DNA from: WVWW01 sp041568335
Lineage (GTDB): Bacteria; Acidobacteriota; Polarisedimenticolia; Polarisedimenticolales; Polarisedimenticolaceae
Direction: 5' to 3'
Assembly: GCA_041568335.1 (NCBI GenBank)
Contig: JBFFZZ010000159.1
Coordinates: 1-7,152 of the forward strand
Length of the DNA: 7,152 nucleotides
Shown: positions 5,682 through 7,152 of the stretch, piece by piece
Layout of the letters: every line of letters begins with the position of its first letter
Numbering within the stretch: the stretch's first letter is position 1
Program-made: the position numbers and the translations under genes
Notes under the pieces: model-generated
What the model was told of the DNA's origin: nothing
The model's database searches: none
The model's input: only the letters and a program-made list of their open reading frames with translations

Positions 5682-7152
5682 TCAGGCGTCCTTATTCTTG
5701 GTCGCCTTCGTCGTCTTTTTCTTGGTCGCCTTCTTCGCGGTCTTCTTCTTGGTGACCTTCTTGGTGGTCTTCTTTGCGGTCTTCTTGGTCGCCTTCGTCG
5801 TCTTCTTCTTGGTGGCCTTCTTCACGGTGGCCGTCTTGGCCTCGGCAGCTTTCTCGGCCTCCTCGGCGCCTTCCTCCTCGACCGGTGCCTCGGGCTCCGC
5901 TTGGGCCTCGACGGGCTTTTCCGCCGGATCGACGGGCTCCTCGGCCGGGGTCTCCGGGGCGGCCTCGACGGGCTCTTCCGCCGGGTCGCCTTCGGGTGCC
6001 GCTTCCGCGGTCTCCGCCGGGGTCGGGGGCTCCTCGACCGCGACCGGCTCCGGAGCGTCCTCCACGGTCGCGCCTTCCGTGCGGAAGATCGACGGGTCCA
6101 TCAGGTCACCCAGCGTCGCCGAGCCGTCCCTGCCGGTCGTTTCGGTGTAGGCGGACATGTCCGTGTCGGGCTCGCCCACCGCCGCCTTGATCGACAGACC
6201 GATCTTCTTCTCGACCGGGTCGATCTTGATCACCTTGACGCGGACTTCCTGTCCCAACGAGACCTGATCCTCGGGCTTGTCGACGTGCTCTGCGGCGAGC
6301 TCGGAGATGTGCACCAGCCCCTCGACCCCCTCGAACAGCTCGACGAAGGCACCGAACTCCGTCAGCCGGACGACCTTTCCGGTCAGCACGGCCCCGGTGT
6401 TGTGGGTCTGGAAGAAGTCCTCCAGGACGTTGGGAAGCAGCTGTTTGACGCCCAGCGAGAGACGCTGGTTTTCCGAGTCGATCTTGAGGATCAGGGCTTC
6501 GACCTCGTCGCCTTTGTTGAGCACCTCGCTGGGATGCTTGATCCGGCGCGTCCAGGACAGATCGGAGATGTGCACCAAGCCGTCGATCCCCTCCTCGACT
6601 TCGACGAAGGCACCGAAGTCGGTGACGTTGCGTACGGTGCCGGTGATGCGATCGCCGATCCGGTATTTGCTCGAGATCATGTCCCACGGGTTGGGCTCGG
6701 TCTGCTTGAGTCCCAGCGACAGGCGCCGGCCTTCCTGGTCGATCTCGAGCACGACACACTCGACCCAGTCACCCGCGTTGAGCATCTTGGACGGGTGCTT
6801 GATGCGCTTCGTCCAGGACATCTCGGAGACGTGGATCAGCCCCTCGATGCCTTCCTCGACCTCGACGAAGGCGCCGTAATCGGTCAGGCTGACGACCTTG
6901 CCCCGGATGCGGCTTTGCGGCGGGTACTTCGTGGGCGCGGCCTCCCACGGATCTTCCTGGAGCTGCTTGAACCCGAGCGAGACGCGCTCCCGCTCGCGGT
7001 CGAACTTGAGCACGATGACGTCGAGCTCGTCGCCGATCTGGAACTTCTCGGACGGATTGTTGATGCGGCCCCACGAAATGTCGGTGATGTGCAGCAGACC
7101 GTCGATCCCGCCGAGGTCGATGAACGCGCCGTACTCGGTCAGGTTCTTGACC
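5682..7152 (-). CDS. rpsA: 30S ribosomal protein S1 (5' end beyond window), with unusual basic tail
   Basis: S1 binds mRNA on the 30S subunit and helps initiation on structured or leaderless-poor messages. The visible part is 489 codons, open to the right edge, so the N-terminal repeats are missing. It begins in the middle of a repeat (VKNLTEYGAFIDLGGIDGLL) that aligns with E. coli repeat 3. Three full S1 repeats follow, corresponding to R4, R5 and R6, with the typical GAFVEVEEGIEGLIHVSEMSW pattern split over each; R4 and R5 are very similar to one another. R6 ends near visible residue 323. After a short linker come about 75 residues dominated by Glu, Pro and Ala (about 6074-5841), then 51 residues with 24 Lys and 15 Thr (5837-5685). 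E. coli S1 has no such tail. The frame is unbroken and the codon use looks normal, so this is not a frameshift. A GTG at 7013 is internal (a Val codon within repeat 3), not a start. Confidence 0.96.
   Translation of the reverse strand, partial: VKNLTEYGAFIDLGGIDGLLHITDISWGRINNPSEKFQIGDELDVIVLKFDRERERVSLGFKQLQEDPWEAAPTKYPPQSRIRGKVVSLTDYGAFVEVEEGIEGLIHVSEMSWTKRIKHPSKMLNAGDWVECVVLEIDQEGRRLSLGLKQTEPNPWDMISSKYRIGDRITGTVRNVTDFGAFVEVEEGIDGLVHISDLSWTRRIKHPSEVLNKGDEVEALILKIDSENQRLSLGVKQLLPNVLEDFFQTHNTGAVLTGKVVRLTEFGAFVELFEGVEGLVHISELAAEHVDKPEDQVSLGQEVRVKVIKIDPVEKKIGLSIKAAVGEPDTDMSAYTETTGRDGSATLGDLMDPSIFRTEGATVEDAPEPVAVEEPPTPAETAEAAPEGDPAEEPVEAAPETPAEEPVDPAEKPVEAQAEPEAPVEEEGAEEAEKAAEAKTATVKKATKKKTTKATKKTAKKTTKKVTKKKTAKKATKKKTTKATKNKDA
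5697..5822 (-). repeat. 39-bp direct repeat in the S1 lysine-rich tail
   Basis: Positions 5822-5784 and 5735-5697 are direct copies matching at 37 of 39 bases, 87 bp apart start to start. Both encode the identical peptide KKATKKKTTKATK. Between them lie looser TAKK/TTKK units. This is a degenerate short tandem array inside a coding region, all in frame (87 bp is 29 codons), and its length may vary between strains. Confidence 0.85.

Noticed and set aside
5698..6150. Plus-strand frame with a strongly hydrophobic start resembling membrane helices
   Set aside because: The Phe/Val run is only the complement of the Lys/Thr codons of the S1 tail.
6593..6890. Similar DNA blocks near 6593-6623 and 6859-6889 suggesting a repeat element
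   Set aside because: They encode the same positions of successive S1 repeats, so domain duplication explains them.

Overview
The window is a GC-rich stretch of bacterial chromosome on which every gene I can support lies on the minus strand, so it reads biologically from right (7152) to left (1). The content is housekeeping: ribosomal protein S1, an IHF/HU nucleoid protein, the tRNA thiomethylase MiaB, a DUF151 'bifunctional nuclease', a ParA/ParB pair and an LptF/LptG-type permease. An LptF/LptG permease implies an LPS-type outer membrane, so the host is a diderm. High GC, the rpsA-ihfB adjacency (known from Proteobacteria) and a DUF151 protein next to MiaB fit a Proteobacteria/Myxococcota/Acidobacteriota-like lineage. 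The phylum cannot be fixed by eye.

Layout in transcription order: (1) 7152-5682, C-terminal 489 codons of rpsA, with part of one S1 repeat, three full S1 repeats and a long unusual tail. (2) 5635-5306, an ihfB-like gene 46 nt downstream. (3) 5301-3919, miaB, starting 4 nt after the ihfB stop. (4) 3885-3403, the DUF151 gene, 33 nt after miaB. These four have short gaps and no convincing terminator between them, so they probably form one transcript. (5) A 267-nt gap (3402-3136) holds a good sigma70-like promoter and a hairpin-rich leader. (6) 3135-2380, parA, and (7) 2387-1539, parB, which overlap by 8 nt and are followed by a clear intrinsic terminator at 1501-1475. (8) A gap with a weak candidate promoter, then (9) the LptF/LptG-type permease from 1267, which runs off the left edge without a stop.

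Functionally, the right half concerns translation and nucleoid structure (mRNA binding by S1, DNA bending by IHF, tRNA A37 modification by MiaB). The middle is a chromosome segregation cassette with its own transcription unit, and the left end is envelope biogenesis. I see no mobile element, CRISPR array, RNA gene or phage gene.

The most unusual feature is the S1 tail: after the last S1 repeat come about 75 residues rich in Glu/Pro/Ala, then about 50 residues that are nearly half lysine, resembling a histone-H1-like tail and containing an exact 13-residue duplication. I found no evidence of a wholly new biological system.
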